DNA of 64,000 bases from positions 5,332,001 through 5,396,000 of the forward strand of contig NZ_JANADP010000001.1 of NCBI RefSeq assembly GCF_024199945.1, read 5' to 3'. How positions within the stretch are numbered: position 1 is the stretch's first letter; each line of letters starts with the position of its first letter. This stretch comes from Bradyrhizobium sp. CCGUVB4N (GTDB lineage Bacteria > Pseudomonadota > Alphaproteobacteria > Rhizobiales > Xanthobacteraceae). The notes beneath the pieces are model-generated. The model did not search any database. It had not been told where the DNA came from and saw only the letters and a list, made by a program, of their open reading frames with translations. This document shows positions 8,371 through 17,158 of the stretch, in pieces. The position numbers and the translations under genes were made by a program.

Positions 8371-9429
8371 TCACGCGCGATCTTCGGACCAGCGGCCGGA
8401 GCTGTCCCTCACCTGCAGCACGGGAGCGACCTCTTCGGACTGCGGGCCAGCCTGGCGGCCGGCAACGACTGCGAGAAGCTGATTGGCGGCCAACGTGCCG
8501 ATGGCCTGGTTGTCGACCTTCATGGTGGTCAGGCGTGGGGCGAAACGCGACGAGATCGCGAGATCGTCGAACCCGGTGATCGAGAAATCCCTGGGCGCTG
8601 TCAGGCCAAGCGTGTTGGCGGCCATCAATGCGCCGAGCGCGATGTTGTCGTTGCCGCAAACGATCGCCGTCGGTCGCGCCTCTCCTTGCCGTGTCATCAA
8701 GTGCGAAAAACTCTCGGCGCCGAATTCCAGCGTCGACGGACCGATCAGCAGATTGTCGTCCGACAGTTGCAGACCCGCAGCCGCCAGCGCGTCCCTCACG
8801 CCGGCAAGCCTCGCAGTGACACGATCGTTGTTCGCCACCGGCTGGAAGATGCCGGCGAAGCGGCGATGGCCGAGCGAGAGCAGATGATCCGTAATCCGGG
8901 TGAAGGCGGCGCGATTGTCGAACCCGATGCAGGGGTGCTCGGACAGCTTGCTGTAGGAGTATGTGACGACATAGGGAATGTCGCGCGCCTTCAGCGCCGC
9001 GAACAGCTCCGCGGGATGGTTCTCGCCGACGAGCGCAATCGCCTCCACGCCCCGGGCGAGCATGGCCTCCGCCTGCCGCAAGCCTTCGAGCGGGTCATAA
9101 TTGGAGCAGCCCAGAAACAGCGTGAAGCCGGCATTGCTGAAGACGGCCTGCATCCCGCCGATCTGACGCGCGAAGATCTCGTTGTCCAGCGTCGGAATGA
9201 TCGCGCCCATGATGTGCGTCCGGCTCGACGCCAGCGCCCTGCCCGCCGCATTGGGAATCCAGTTGAGCGCGCGCGCCGCCTCCCTCACGCGCTCCCGGAT
9301 CGCCTCGGAGACCTTGTCCGGCTCGTTGAACACCCGCGACACGGTGGCCGTCGATACATTCGCGGCACTTGCGACCGCCTCGAGCTTGACCCGGCCGCTT
9401 CCCTCGCGCGTTCGTTTCGTGCCCGTCAC
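8371..9429 (-). CDS. LacI-family transcriptional regulator
   Basis: A 352-residue protein. Residues 14-60 form the LacI helix-turn-helix and hinge (VKLEAVASAANVSTATVSRVFNEP then AARALNWIPNAAGRALASSRT). The rest is a periplasmic-binding-protein-like sensor domain with GAIIPTLDNEIFARQIGGMQ and ITGFDDLAISSRFAPRLTT, the latter close to GntR-type gluconate regulators. It is transcribed toward the binding-protein gene with 211 nt between them, containing the perfect operator at 8230-8243. The likely inducer is a sugar acid, inferred from the downstream aldolase and the GntR-like C-terminus. Confidence 0.92.
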   Translation of the reverse strand: MTGTKRTREGSGRVKLEAVASAANVSTATVSRVFNEPDKVSEAIRERVREAARALNWIPNAAGRALASSRTHIMGAIIPTLDNEIFARQIGGMQAVFSNAGFTLFLGCSNYDPLEGLRQAEAMLARGVEAIALVGENHPAELFAALKARDIPYVVTYSYSKLSEHPCIGFDNRAAFTRITDHLLSLGHRRFAGIFQPVANNDRVTARLAGVRDALAAAGLQLSDDNLLIGPSTLEFGAESFSHLMTRQGEARPTAIVCGNDNIALGALMAANTLGLTAPRDFSITGFDDLAISSRFAPRLTTMKVDNQAIGTLAANQLLAVVAGRQAGPQSEEVAPVLQVRDSSGRWSEDRA

Positions 9430-9507
9430 TGTCCAAGCCCACCCCGGTGTATCCGATGACGAACCTACTCCGAAACCTCATCGTTTCGCAAAGCGGTTCA
9501 CCCGACC

Positions 9508-10281
9508 CTACACCGGCGTATAAATCACGAGCTTCAGCGCGGGATCGTCGTTGGCCTGAAAGCTGGTGTGCTCGAAATGCAGCACGCCCTTGGTGGGATG
9601 GGTCATGGTCTTGCGGCCCGACAGGGTGCCGTGCACCTCATGCGCGCCCCACCATTTGACGAATTCGGGACTGCCTTCGCGGAGCCGCGTCAGCAATTCC
9701 GCAAAGGCGGGATCGCCGGCCCAGACGTCATGGGTGGCACGAAACATCGCCACCATGCGCTTGGCGACATCGGCCCAGCCCGCGCCATAGGATTTTCGCG
9801 TCTTCTTGTTGGTCATCATCTGGAGCAGCGTGTTGCGATCCTCTTCCGGCAGCCGGCCGAACGCGAAGATCTCCTCGGCGGCCGCGTTCCACGCCAGCAC
9901 ATCCCAGCGCCGCCCCGTGATGTAGGCCGGGTGCGGCAGGCTCTCGACCAGGCGCAGGATCGGCGGCGGCACCACCTCGCGAGTGAAGGGACGCCTGTCG
10001 CCATCGCGCGCGAGGTCCTTGAGATGCGCATGCTCGGTCTTGCTCAGACGCAGCGCGCGCGCCAGTGCATCGACCGTGGTGACCGACGGGCTGACGGTGC
10101 GCCCCTGCTCCAGACGGATGTACCAGTCGACACCAATGCCGGCGAGCTGGGCCACCTCCTCGCGGCGCAGCCCCGCGGTGCGCCGCCGCTGGCCCGTGGG
10201 AAGACCCACCGACTTCGGCGACAGCTTTTCGCGGCGGGAGCGGAGGAAATCGCCGAATTCGACGCGGCGTGGGTCGGCCAT
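9508..10281 (-). CDS. XRE-family regulator with MmyB-like ligand-binding domain
   Basis: A 257-residue protein. The N-terminal XRE helix-turn-helix (RTAGLRREEVAQLAGIGVDWYIRLEQGR) is followed by an MmyB-type ligand-binding region (LPHPAYITGRRWDVLAWNAAAEEIF, then a C-terminal beta-rich part). The start MADPRRVEFGDFLRSRR at 10281 is chosen because it is the usual beginning of this family; the frame extends upstream but without plausible coding. It is divergent from the dehydrogenase gene at 10391 with 109 nt between them, the common arrangement for a regulator of its neighbour. The ligand, possibly a lipid, is unknown. Confidence 0.9.
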   Translation of the reverse strand: MADPRRVEFGDFLRSRREKLSPKSVGLPTGQRRRTAGLRREEVAQLAGIGVDWYIRLEQGRTVSPSVTTVDALARALRLSKTEHAHLKDLARDGDRRPFTREVVPPPILRLVESLPHPAYITGRRWDVLAWNAAAEEIFAFGRLPEEDRNTLLQMMTNKKTRKSYGAGWADVAKRMVAMFRATHDVWAGDPAFAELLTRLREGSPEFVKWWGAHEVHGTLSGRKTMTHPTKGVLHFEHTSFQANDDPALKLVIYTPV

Positions 10282-10390
10282 GAATGTGTCCCCGCGGATG
10301 GAGGGCTTATCGAGTACTAGGATAATACCAGGCCTTCCCGGCGCGCGACAAGCGGTCCATATGCCCATCACCCCACAATGAGGTGACCAC

Positions 10391-11470
10391 ATGAAAGCTG
10401 CCGTGCTCAAATCCTTCGGATCCCCGCTCGCGATCGAGAACGTGCCCGACCCGGTGCTCGGCACCGGCGAGGTGATCGTCGATATCGTGTCCACCCGCGT
10501 GTTGTCCTATACGAACGAGGTGTTGAGCGGCGAGCGCAAATACGCCCTCGACCTGCCGGTGGTCCCAGGCGCCGGCGGCGTCGGCCGCGTGCGCGCGTTC
10601 GGACCGGACGCGACCAAGCTTGCCGTCGGCGACTGGGTGCTGTGCGATCCAACCGTGCGCTCGCGCGACGACGCAATTGCGCCCGACATCACGCTGCAGG
10701 GCGTGAGCGCGCGCGGCGACGGCGGCATGCGGCTGCAGAAATATTTTCGCCACGGCTCCTTTGCCGAGCAGATGCGGCTGCCGACTGAGAACGTGAAGCG
10801 GCTCGGCCGGGTCACGGACGCCGAAGCCGCACAATGGTGCGCGCTCAGCACCATGCTCGTGCCTTATGGCGGCTTCCTGGCCGCAAAACTCCAACCCGGC
10901 GAGACCGTGCTGGTGAGCGGCGCGACCGGCAATTTCGGTAGCGCCGCGGTGGCGGTGGCGCTGGCGATGGGCGCGGCCTGGGTCGTGGCGCCGGGGCGCA
11001 ACGAGAAAATGCTCGCCGAGCTCGTGCGTCGCTACGGCGAGCGCGTCAAGCCGGTGAAGCTTTCGGGCAATGAGGCCGACGATCGCGAGAGCATGAAGCG
11101 CGCAGCACCCGGCCCGATCGATTGCGTGTTCGACATCATGCCCCCTTCGGTCTCGACGAATGTGGTGCGCGCCGCGATCATGACGGTGCGCCCCTACGGG
11201 CGCGTGGTGCTGATGGGCGGCGTCAACATGCTGGGCGGCCCGGGCCTGGAGCTGCCCTACAACTGGATCATGCGTGAATGCATCACCATCCACGGGGTCT
11301 GGATGTATCCGCCGGATGCAGCCATCCGCCTCATCGCGATGGTCCGCGCGGGGCTCCTGCGCCTCGATCAGTACGAGACGAAGGCCTTCGACCTCGACCA
11401 CGCCAACGAGGCCGTCGCCTATGCCGCCGCCAACGCCGGCCCGTTCAACATGACGGTGATAAGGCCGTAA
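10391..11470 (+). CDS. Zinc-independent medium-chain dehydrogenase/quinone oxidoreductase
   Basis: A 359-residue MDR-superfamily protein. The GroES-like half begins MKAAVLKSFGSPLAIENVPDP, and the Rossmann half has the nucleotide-binding loop VLVSGATGNFGSAAVAVALAMGA. The structural-zinc cysteine cluster and usual catalytic zinc ligands are not apparent, favouring a quinone-oxidoreductase type of reaction. It is divergent from the MmyB-type regulator. A GC-rich inverted repeat follows the stop (about 11478-11511) without a T-tract. The physiological substrate is not predictable. Confidence 0.88.
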   Translation: MKAAVLKSFGSPLAIENVPDPVLGTGEVIVDIVSTRVLSYTNEVLSGERKYALDLPVVPGAGGVGRVRAFGPDATKLAVGDWVLCDPTVRSRDDAIAPDITLQGVSARGDGGMRLQKYFRHGSFAEQMRLPTENVKRLGRVTDAEAAQWCALSTMLVPYGGFLAAKLQPGETVLVSGATGNFGSAAVAVALAMGAAWVVAPGRNEKMLAELVRRYGERVKPVKLSGNEADDRESMKRAAPGPIDCVFDIMPPSVSTNVVRAAIMTVRPYGRVVLMGGVNMLGGPGLELPYNWIMRECITIHGVWMYPPDAAIRLIAMVRAGLLRLDQYETKAFDLDHANEAVAYAAANAGPFNMTVIRP

Positions 11471-11689
11471 TCGGCCTGCCCGCTGCGGCGATGCGCCGCC
11501 GCGGCGGGCGAGCCAGAACCAGGCTGGAGAATTGATCCCGTCGGGACTCTCGAGACCCGCTCTGCATGGCTGCGCTCTCTGGCGCGCTTCTAGCATCGTT
11601 TCGCATCATCAAGCGACAGAAAGCGAAATTGGCTTGGAGGTCGCGAAAGACGATCTACGAAGACAAATCATGCAAGCAAGGCCGACACT

Positions 11690-12454
11690 ATGAAGCCGAC
11701 GACAGAAGGGGCAACGCGCGCATCGATCGGGATTGTCGCCGGTTCGGGCCCAGAGGCCGGAATCGATCTTTGGAGCAAGGTTCTTGCCCGCAACCAGACG
11801 CTTTTTGGCGGCGATTTCCGCGGAGACCTCGACGCCCCGCGCGTGGTGGTCTTGTCGGAGCCCACGCTGGGCCTGTCGATGGACCTCGAAGAAAACGAAG
11901 AAATCGTCTGGCACAGCCTGAAGCAGACGATTGCCGCGATAGCGGTCCAGGCGGATGCCTATACCATCGCCTGCAATACACTCAACTTGTTCGCACCGCG
12001 CATCCTTTCGCTCGGTCTGCCGGGAGAGTTCGTGTCATTCCAATCCGCGCTCTCCGCCTGGGTCGCACGCCACCGCGTCGAGCGCATAGCCCTTCTGGGT
12101 GCGGCCCCGGTCACGAGCCTTGGACCGTGGTCTGCCTACCAGTCGCTCCAGGACATCGTCGCGGTCGAGACCCCGTCCAACGCCGCGGAGCTGCACAATC
12201 TCATTCTCGACGTGAAACGTCTCGGAAGTCGCGATCCCTCGCTGCGGCCGCGCCTCCAGACCCTCGTCGAGGGGCTGAAATCGGATCATGTCATTCTTGC
12301 CTGCACCGAACTGCCGCTGATCTCGGATATCGAAACCGGCAAGAAACTCATCGACGTCACCGATCTTGTCGCGCGCGAGCTGGTTGACCGTTCGCTTGCG
12401 GGAAGGCGCGGCGTGCCTCGACCGGGAAGTGCCGTCGCAGGCTTCCAGGCATGA
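11690..12454 (+). CDS. Aspartate/glutamate racemase family protein
   Basis: A 254-residue cofactor-independent racemase-fold protein. The two catalytic cysteines are present as Cys95 in TIACNTLN and Cys205 in VILACTELPL, and the N-terminal IGIVAGSGPEAG loop is typical. Retention of both cysteines supports racemase activity rather than a single-cysteine decarboxylase or lyase. Its 3' end overlaps the asparaginase start in an ATGA arrangement, so the two are translationally coupled. With a downstream amino-acid ABC transporter it suggests use of D- and L-acidic amino acids or amides. The exact substrate is uncertain. Confidence 0.88.
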   Translation: MKPTTEGATRASIGIVAGSGPEAGIDLWSKVLARNQTLFGGDFRGDLDAPRVVVLSEPTLGLSMDLEENEEIVWHSLKQTIAAIAVQADAYTIACNTLNLFAPRILSLGLPGEFVSFQSALSAWVARHRVERIALLGAAPVTSLGPWSAYQSLQDIVAVETPSNAAELHNLILDVKRLGSRDPSLRPRLQTLVEGLKSDHVILACTELPLISDIETGKKLIDVTDLVARELVDRSLAGRRGVPRPGSAVAGFQA

Positions 12455-13413
12455 TGTCGGGCGTACCCAGCAGCACAGGCGGCTCGGCATCGACGAAGTT
12501 GGACCAAGATCGCCCAGCCGGGCTCTCGGACAAACGAAGCCCCCAAATCCTGCTCATTCACACGGGCGGAACGATTGCCATGCGCGGATCCGCCGACGGA
12601 CTCGCGCCCGCCGCCGGCGTCTTGGAGGACGCCGCCGCCGCGCTTGGACCGCCTGGGGCGCGCTTATCGATCTGCTCGTTCGACCCCCTTGTCGATAGCG
12701 CCGACATTGGCCACGAGCACTGGAACCGGATTATCTCACATCTCGAAGACTGGTCGGGCGACGGCGCTGTCGTCACGCATGGCACGGACACGATGAGCTT
12801 CACGGGAGCTGCACTCAGTCAGTCTCTGGCGGGTGCACCCTTTCCGATTATTCTGAGCGGTGCGATGCGCCCGCTCGGCACGGGCGGGGACGCTGAATCG
12901 AATCTCGAGCTCGCATTGCAATCTGCCCTCACCGCGCCTCCCGGTGTCTGGCTTGCCTTCGCCGGGCGCACGGTCGCTGCGACCGGACTGGTCAAGCGCC
13001 ATTCCAGCGCACCAGACTCCTTTCGCGCCGTCACACCGCCGATCGGCGCTGCGCAGTTTCGCCCTCGACGTTTCGGCGATGTTCGCGTGGCGATCCTGAC
13101 GATCTCACCCGGCATGCCCGCCGGCATGGTCTCGGCGGCGCTCGCGGAGCTCGACGGCGCTGTCCTGCGGCTGTTCGGACCGGGTACGATCGTCAGCAAT
13201 GCCGCTCTCCTTGACGCTCTCGATGCTGCACTTCGAAGAGGGTGTCGGTTGCGCGCAGTCAGCCAGTGCGAGCAAGGCGGCCTCGCACCCGGCGCCTATG
13301 CGGCTGGCGCGCCGCTCTGGCGTCTTGGCGTGGAAAATGGCGATGCAGAAACGGCCGAGGCAGCGCTCGTCCGGCTTTGGCTGGAGTTGTCGGAGGCGCG
13401 GCCTGAACAATAG
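12451..13413 (+). CDS. L-asparaginase/glutaminase family amidohydrolase
   Basis: A 320-residue protein with both threonine motifs of class I bacterial asparaginases: ILLIHTGGTIAM (Thr38) and VVTHGTDTM (Thr112-Asp113), followed by FPIILSGAMRP. No signal peptide is evident. About 30 extra N-terminal residues precede the family core, so translation may begin at a later codon, but the ATGA overlap with the racemase supports 12451. It probably hydrolyses asparagine or a related amide. The pair faces the HTH regulator gene convergently, with 63 nt between stops. Confidence 0.9.
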   Translation: MMSGVPSSTGGSASTKLDQDRPAGLSDKRSPQILLIHTGGTIAMRGSADGLAPAAGVLEDAAAALGPPGARLSICSFDPLVDSADIGHEHWNRIISHLEDWSGDGAVVTHGTDTMSFTGAALSQSLAGAPFPIILSGAMRPLGTGGDAESNLELALQSALTAPPGVWLAFAGRTVAATGLVKRHSSAPDSFRAVTPPIGAAQFRPRRFGDVRVAILTISPGMPAGMVSAALAELDGAVLRLFGPGTIVSNAALLDALDAALRRGCRLRAVSQCEQGGLAPGAYAAGAPLWRLGVENGDAETAEAALVRLWLELSEARPEQ

Positions 13414-13476
13414 TGACGGGCGGCAAACGCCTTCAAGTCGCAATTGGCGCCGGCGTCGCGAGCCGCGCCAGCTACG

Positions 13477-14337
13477 TCATGCATCGACCGGGTAAAACAG
13501 CGGTGCACTCGGCTGCATGGTGTTGTCGATCATGTCCCGTATCGAACGCGGGATCGTCGGCGCATCGGGCGCAAACAGCCCGCAATTCGTCAGCGCGGGC
13601 CGGACTTCGATCTCCGCGCCCAACCATTCGAACACCACGCGGGAGCAGGCAATTCTGCGCTGGCTTCCGGACGACACCCCCATGATCAGCCCGGTCAACC
13701 GGGCGATCTTGTTGCGTCGCGAAGGAAACAGGATGGTCTGCGTGACCTCGTTGCCGGTCAGGGTCTCGTAATCGACCAGAAATATTCGATCCTCGAGAAA
13801 CAAGGCGGCGCCGGAATATCGGCACTTGTAGGCCGCGCCCCTCCGCTCCGGATCGGAGAAATGTTCGATACGCCGATAGTAGACCTGGTTTTGGTGCGTA
13901 AACAGGTGCGTGAGCCCGCGCAGGACCATTCCCGGCGAGCTCATCGAATAATAGTAGACGTGATAGTAGCCGACATAACCGCGTAGCGCCGGAAGCGATG
14001 CCGCGCGCAGCCGGTCGATGCCATCCGCATAGGGTGGACGCGGCTTCGACGTCCGTCGCTTGAGCGCTATGATGCGCGCAAACTGCGCCGGTGCGAGATG
14101 GAATTCCGACGCCTCAACTCCAAAATAATCGCACAAGCGATTGAGGATGTTAGGCGACGGACGCGCCGCCGCGCGCAGATAACGGTTGAACTGCGTGCGG
14201 TTGATGTCGAGGCGACGACAGACCTCCGAAACGGACGGCGCGTAGCTACAGGCCAGACGAAGATTCTCCGCAAAGGATCGCTGCATCTCGCTGGCGGAGT
14301 CCTCCGCCGATTTCGTAATGACTTTCGCCTGGACCAT
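13477..14337 (-). CDS. Helix-turn-helix regulator of the amino-acid cluster
   Basis: A 286-residue protein. The N-terminal 90 residues are an XRE-like DNA-binding domain (SVSEVCRRLDINRTQFNRYL, then RPSPNILNRLCDYFGVE). The remaining 190 residues form an unnamed domain, rich in tyrosine (GYYHVYYYSMSSPGM), that I do not recognise; it may sense a ligand. The gene sits between the asparaginase and the ABC transporter operon and diverges from the latter. A palindrome ATGCT-N5-AGCAT lies 20 nt upstream of its start and a matching one lies upstream of the transporter, suggesting autoregulation and local control. Confidence 0.82.
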   Translation of the reverse strand: MVQAKVITKSAEDSASEMQRSFAENLRLACSYAPSVSEVCRRLDINRTQFNRYLRAAARPSPNILNRLCDYFGVEASEFHLAPAQFARIIALKRRTSKPRPPYADGIDRLRAASLPALRGYVGYYHVYYYSMSSPGMVLRGLTHLFTHQNQVYYRRIEHFSDPERRGAAYKCRYSGAALFLEDRIFLVDYETLTGNEVTQTILFPSRRNKIARLTGLIMGVSSGSQRRIACSRVVFEWLGAEIEVRPALTNCGLFAPDAPTIPRSIRDMIDNTMQPSAPLFYPVDA

Positions 14338-14356
14338 TCGCCCCTGACGCTATTTG

Positions 14357-14371
14357 ATGCTCCAGAAGCAT
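14357..14371. promoter_or_regulatory. Palindromic operator candidate, regulator-proximal copy
   Basis: ATGCT-N5-AGCAT with flanks TATTTG and ATT, 20 nt upstream of the HTH regulator start. The same half-sites, spacing and most flanking bases recur at 14743-14757. Placement suits autorepression. Confidence 0.65.
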
Positions 14372-14742
14372 ATTATGGAAACGCCGCCGAGGCGCAAGCG
14401 GAGGCCCCATAATCCGTGATCCCCCGGGCGTCATCACGCCGATCTGGATGCCCGACCGACGGAGATGACCCTGGCAACAGAGCAGCGGCCGCCGAACCGG
14501 CACTGTTCCTGAACGCGGCGCACAACCGAAATGTCCTTTTTTTAAGCTGCAAATGCCGCTCTGATCGGCAGGACAATCGGACGTCCTCGACCGTTGGCAA
14601 TCACTCGCCGCGCCACATCCCGCGCTAGCCCGCCCTGCTCGTCCAGCCGCGGGCCAGACCGAGCCTCCGCCGCCCCACCCTCGGAATCCCGAGCCGATGG
14701 ACAAGGCCTTTAGCCCTGACCATCCATCTCTGGTGCTATCTG
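14372..14742. other. Intergenic region between the two operator copies
   Basis: About 370 nt between the divergent regulator and the ABC transporter operon. No frame here has a ribosome-binding site or recognisable product. It contains a run of T and A near 14528-14535 but no convincing terminator or RNA. Promoters for both directions should lie at its ends, next to the palindromes. Confidence 0.5.
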
Positions 14743-14757
14743 ATGCTGCGTGAGCAT
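14743..14757. promoter_or_regulatory. Palindromic operator candidate, transporter-proximal copy
   Basis: ATGCT-N5-AGCAT in the context TATCTG...AATA-like flanks, about 130 nt upstream of the binding-protein start at 14888. It matches the copy at 14357-14371 in half-sites, 5-nt spacer length and the preceding TAT[T/C]TG, so both probably bind the same regulator. Confidence 0.65.
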
Positions 14758-14887
14758 AAGCAAACGTCATGATGACGCAAGCCGCCAAATAGCCAGCGTA
14801 AATCCCCCAATCGATGATCCCTTCCCAGGCGTGTTTGTTCCGATCTGGGTGAGCCGATCGGGCGCTCTCGAGAAGGGGGAAGTCACC

Positions 14888-16072
14888 ATGACATTGATGA
14901 AGACTCTGGCTGCGGCCACCACCGGCCTGATGCTGCTTTCCTGCGCAGCGACCGCTCAAGACAAAGGTGCAATCAAGATCGTCACGCAGTCGCCTCTCTC
15001 GGGACAGCAATCTGTCGCCGGCGAAGGCATCATGCTTGGCGCCCAGCTGGCCGTCGCCCAGTTCGCCAAGCAACTGACCGACATGGGCTTCCAGCTCTCG
15101 CTGCAGCCGGAGGACGATCAGGCCACGCCGAACGTCGGCGTTGCCAACGCCAACCGGATCCTCAACGACCCCGCCGTGCTCGGCGTGGTCGGCCACTACA
15201 ATTCCGGCGTGGCGATTCCATCCTCGGAAGTCTACGCCAAGGACAATCTCGCGATGGTCTCGCCGGCCAACACGAACCCGGCGATTACCGATCGCGAGAC
15301 GACGCGCGCCATCGCGAACCGCATCTGCGGCCGCGACGACGTTCAAGGGCCGGCAGGCGCCAATTTCGCGACCGATACGTTGAAGGCAAAGAAAGTCTAC
15401 ATCATCAACGACAAGTCCGCCTATGGCTCCGGCATCGCCCAGACCTTTGAAGCGGCGATCCGGAAGAGCGGCGCCAACGTCATCCTGTCCACCGGCATGG
15501 ACCAGAACGAGACCGACTTCTCGTCGATCCTCAATCGCGCCCGCGTCGACCAGCCCGATCTCGTCTACTACGGCGGCACCTACCCCCAAGGCGGTCTGAT
15601 CATCAAGCAGATGCGGCAAAAGGGCCTGAAGGCCGCCTTCCTTGGTGGCGATGGCCTGGACAGCGGCGATCTGCAGAAAATCGCCGGGCCCGAGAACATG
15701 ACCAACGCCTATTTTACGACGACGGCGTTGCCGCTCTCGCAAATGCCGGCCGCAGCCGCCTTCGCGCAGGCCTACAAGGCCAAGTTCAACAAGGATCCGG
15801 AGGTCTACTCTGCCTACGGATACGACAGCGCACGCGTGGTCATCGAGGCGATCGTCGCCGCAGCCAAGGCCAAGGGTGGCGCGATGCCCACCCGCGCGGC
15901 GGTGGCAGCGGCGGTTCGCGAGGTCAAGTTCGACGGTGTCACCGGCCCGGTCGCCTTCAACAATCGCGGTGACATCGCGAGTGCGAAATACGTCGTGATC
16001 GAAGCCGGCAAGTCGGCTGACGCCAACAAGATCGTCAAGGTCATCGACGTCGCAGCCCCCGGCGGGTCCTGA
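14888..16072 (+). CDS. Branched-chain-type amino acid ABC transporter, substrate-binding protein
   Basis: A 394-residue exported LivK/family 4 binding protein. The signal peptide (MTLMKTLAAATTGLMLLSCAATAQ) is followed by IKIVTQSPLSGQQSVAGEGIMLGAQLAV, the typical opening, and later by VVGHYNSGVAIPSSEVYAKDNLAMVSPANTNP. A strong AGGGGG ribosome-binding site lies before the ATG at 14888; an upstream in-frame start at 14750 lacks a signal peptide and is rejected. It is the first gene of a five-gene transporter operon. Given the adjacent racemase and asparaginase, acidic amino acids or their amides are a reasonable substrate guess. Confidence 0.93.
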   Translation: MTLMKTLAAATTGLMLLSCAATAQDKGAIKIVTQSPLSGQQSVAGEGIMLGAQLAVAQFAKQLTDMGFQLSLQPEDDQATPNVGVANANRILNDPAVLGVVGHYNSGVAIPSSEVYAKDNLAMVSPANTNPAITDRETTRAIANRICGRDDVQGPAGANFATDTLKAKKVYIINDKSAYGSGIAQTFEAAIRKSGANVILSTGMDQNETDFSSILNRARVDQPDLVYYGGTYPQGGLIIKQMRQKGLKAAFLGGDGLDSGDLQKIAGPENMTNAYFTTTALPLSQMPAAAAFAQAYKAKFNKDPEVYSAYGYDSARVVIEAIVAAAKAKGGAMPTRAAVAAAVREVKFDGVTGPVAFNNRGDIASAKYVVIEAGKSADANKIVKVIDVAAPGGS

Positions 16073-16096
16073 ACCGCTGCGGTTGCGCTTCATGGC

Positions 16097-16124
16097 GGCC
16101 GCGGCGCCCCTCAGCTCCGCGGCC
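16097..16124 (+). promoter_or_regulatory. Intercistronic hairpin after the binding-protein gene
   Basis: GGCCGCGG (16097-16104) pairs with CCGCGGCC (16117-16124) around a 12-nt loop, 24 nt past the stop of the binding-protein gene and before the first permease gene. There is no T-tract. Such elements often keep the binding-protein message more abundant than the permease message. Confidence 0.55.
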
Positions 16125-16189
16125 CGATAACCCCGATCCCTGCCTCACACCGGGCGCCCTCGCCGATTGCGCCTTCGGAAAGCCGCGAC

Positions 16190-17155
16190 ATGTCCTTTCA
16201 GCTGGTCCTCGAATTGCTTCCATCGACGCTGGCGGATGGACTCATCCTCGGTTTGCTCTATGCCACCATCGCGCTTGGTTACACGATGGTCTACGGCGTC
16301 CTCGGCCTGATCAATTTTGCCCACTCCGAGATCTTCATGGTGGGCGCCGTCGTCGCGGTCGAACTGCTCACCTATGTTCTGGCCGGCTCCCCGCTCCACC
16401 CCGTCGTACAATTGGTGCTCGCCATGATCGTCGCGGCCGCGGTCTCAGCCGCACTCGCGGGCCTGGCGGAGCGCGTCGCCTACCGGCCCTTGCGGCGTTC
16501 GAATGCACCAAAGCTGGCTCCGCTGATCACTGCCATCGGCATCAGCCTTTTCCTGCAGGACGCCGTGCGGTTCGTCGAAAGCCTGTTCGGCCAGTTCATC
16601 CGGCCGTTCCCGTCGATGCCGTTCTTCGATATTCCGCTGCCGCTGACGCCCAATGACAGCGTTCCGATGAAATCGCTCGTCATCCTGATCGTCGCCGGAG
16701 CGATGCTGGCAGGGCTCCGATATACCGTCACCCATACCCGGCTTGGCAAGGCGATCCGCGCGGTCGCAACCGACCGCATGGCGGCCAGCCTGATGGGCAT
16801 CGACGTCAACCGCATCGTCATGCTGACGTTTGTCATCGGCGGCGCGCTCGCCGGCGTCGCGGGAACGCTCTACGCGCTACAGTTCGGACGCGTGGATCCG
16901 TTCTCGGGATTCATTCCTGGCCTGAAAGCGTTCACCGCGGCGGTCCTTGGCGGCATCGGGTCAATTCCCGGCGCCATGGTCGGCGGCATCGTCCTCGGCT
17001 TGATCGAGATGTTGATCGGGACATTCGTTCCCATCCTGACGAACAACGCCATAGGCACCGAATACAAGGACATCTTCGCCTTCGGCATCCTCATTCTCAT
17101 CCTGATCTTCAAGCCTACCGGCCTGCTCGGGCGTCCCTCCACGGAAAAGGTGTAG
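16190..17155 (+). CDS. Branched-chain-type amino acid ABC transporter, LivH-type permease
   Basis: A 321-residue inner-membrane permease with about eight hydrophobic segments. It begins with LILGLLYATIALGYTMVYGVLGLINFAHSEIFMVGA, the family hallmark, and carries LGKAIRAVATDRMAASLMGIDVNRIVMLTF, the cytoplasmic coupling loop that contacts the ATPases. It forms a heterodimer with the LivM-type protein encoded 3 nt downstream. The N-terminus follows directly from the ATG at 16190. Confidence 0.95.
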   Translation: MSFQLVLELLPSTLADGLILGLLYATIALGYTMVYGVLGLINFAHSEIFMVGAVVAVELLTYVLAGSPLHPVVQLVLAMIVAAAVSAALAGLAERVAYRPLRRSNAPKLAPLITAIGISLFLQDAVRFVESLFGQFIRPFPSMPFFDIPLPLTPNDSVPMKSLVILIVAGAMLAGLRYTVTHTRLGKAIRAVATDRMAASLMGIDVNRIVMLTFVIGGALAGVAGTLYALQFGRVDPFSGFIPGLKAFTAAVLGGIGSIPGAMVGGIVLGLIEMLIGTFVPILTNNAIGTEYKDIFAFGILILILIFKPTGLLGRPSTEKV

Positions 17156-17158
17156 TTC

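Noticed and set aside
11478..11511. GC-rich inverted repeat after the dehydrogenase gene
   Set aside because: No T-tract on either strand and imperfect pairing; not called as a terminator.
14750..14887. Upstream extension of the Liv-type binding-protein gene to 14750
   Set aside because: It would bury the signal peptide and overlap the transporter-proximal palindrome; a strong ribosome-binding site supports 14888.
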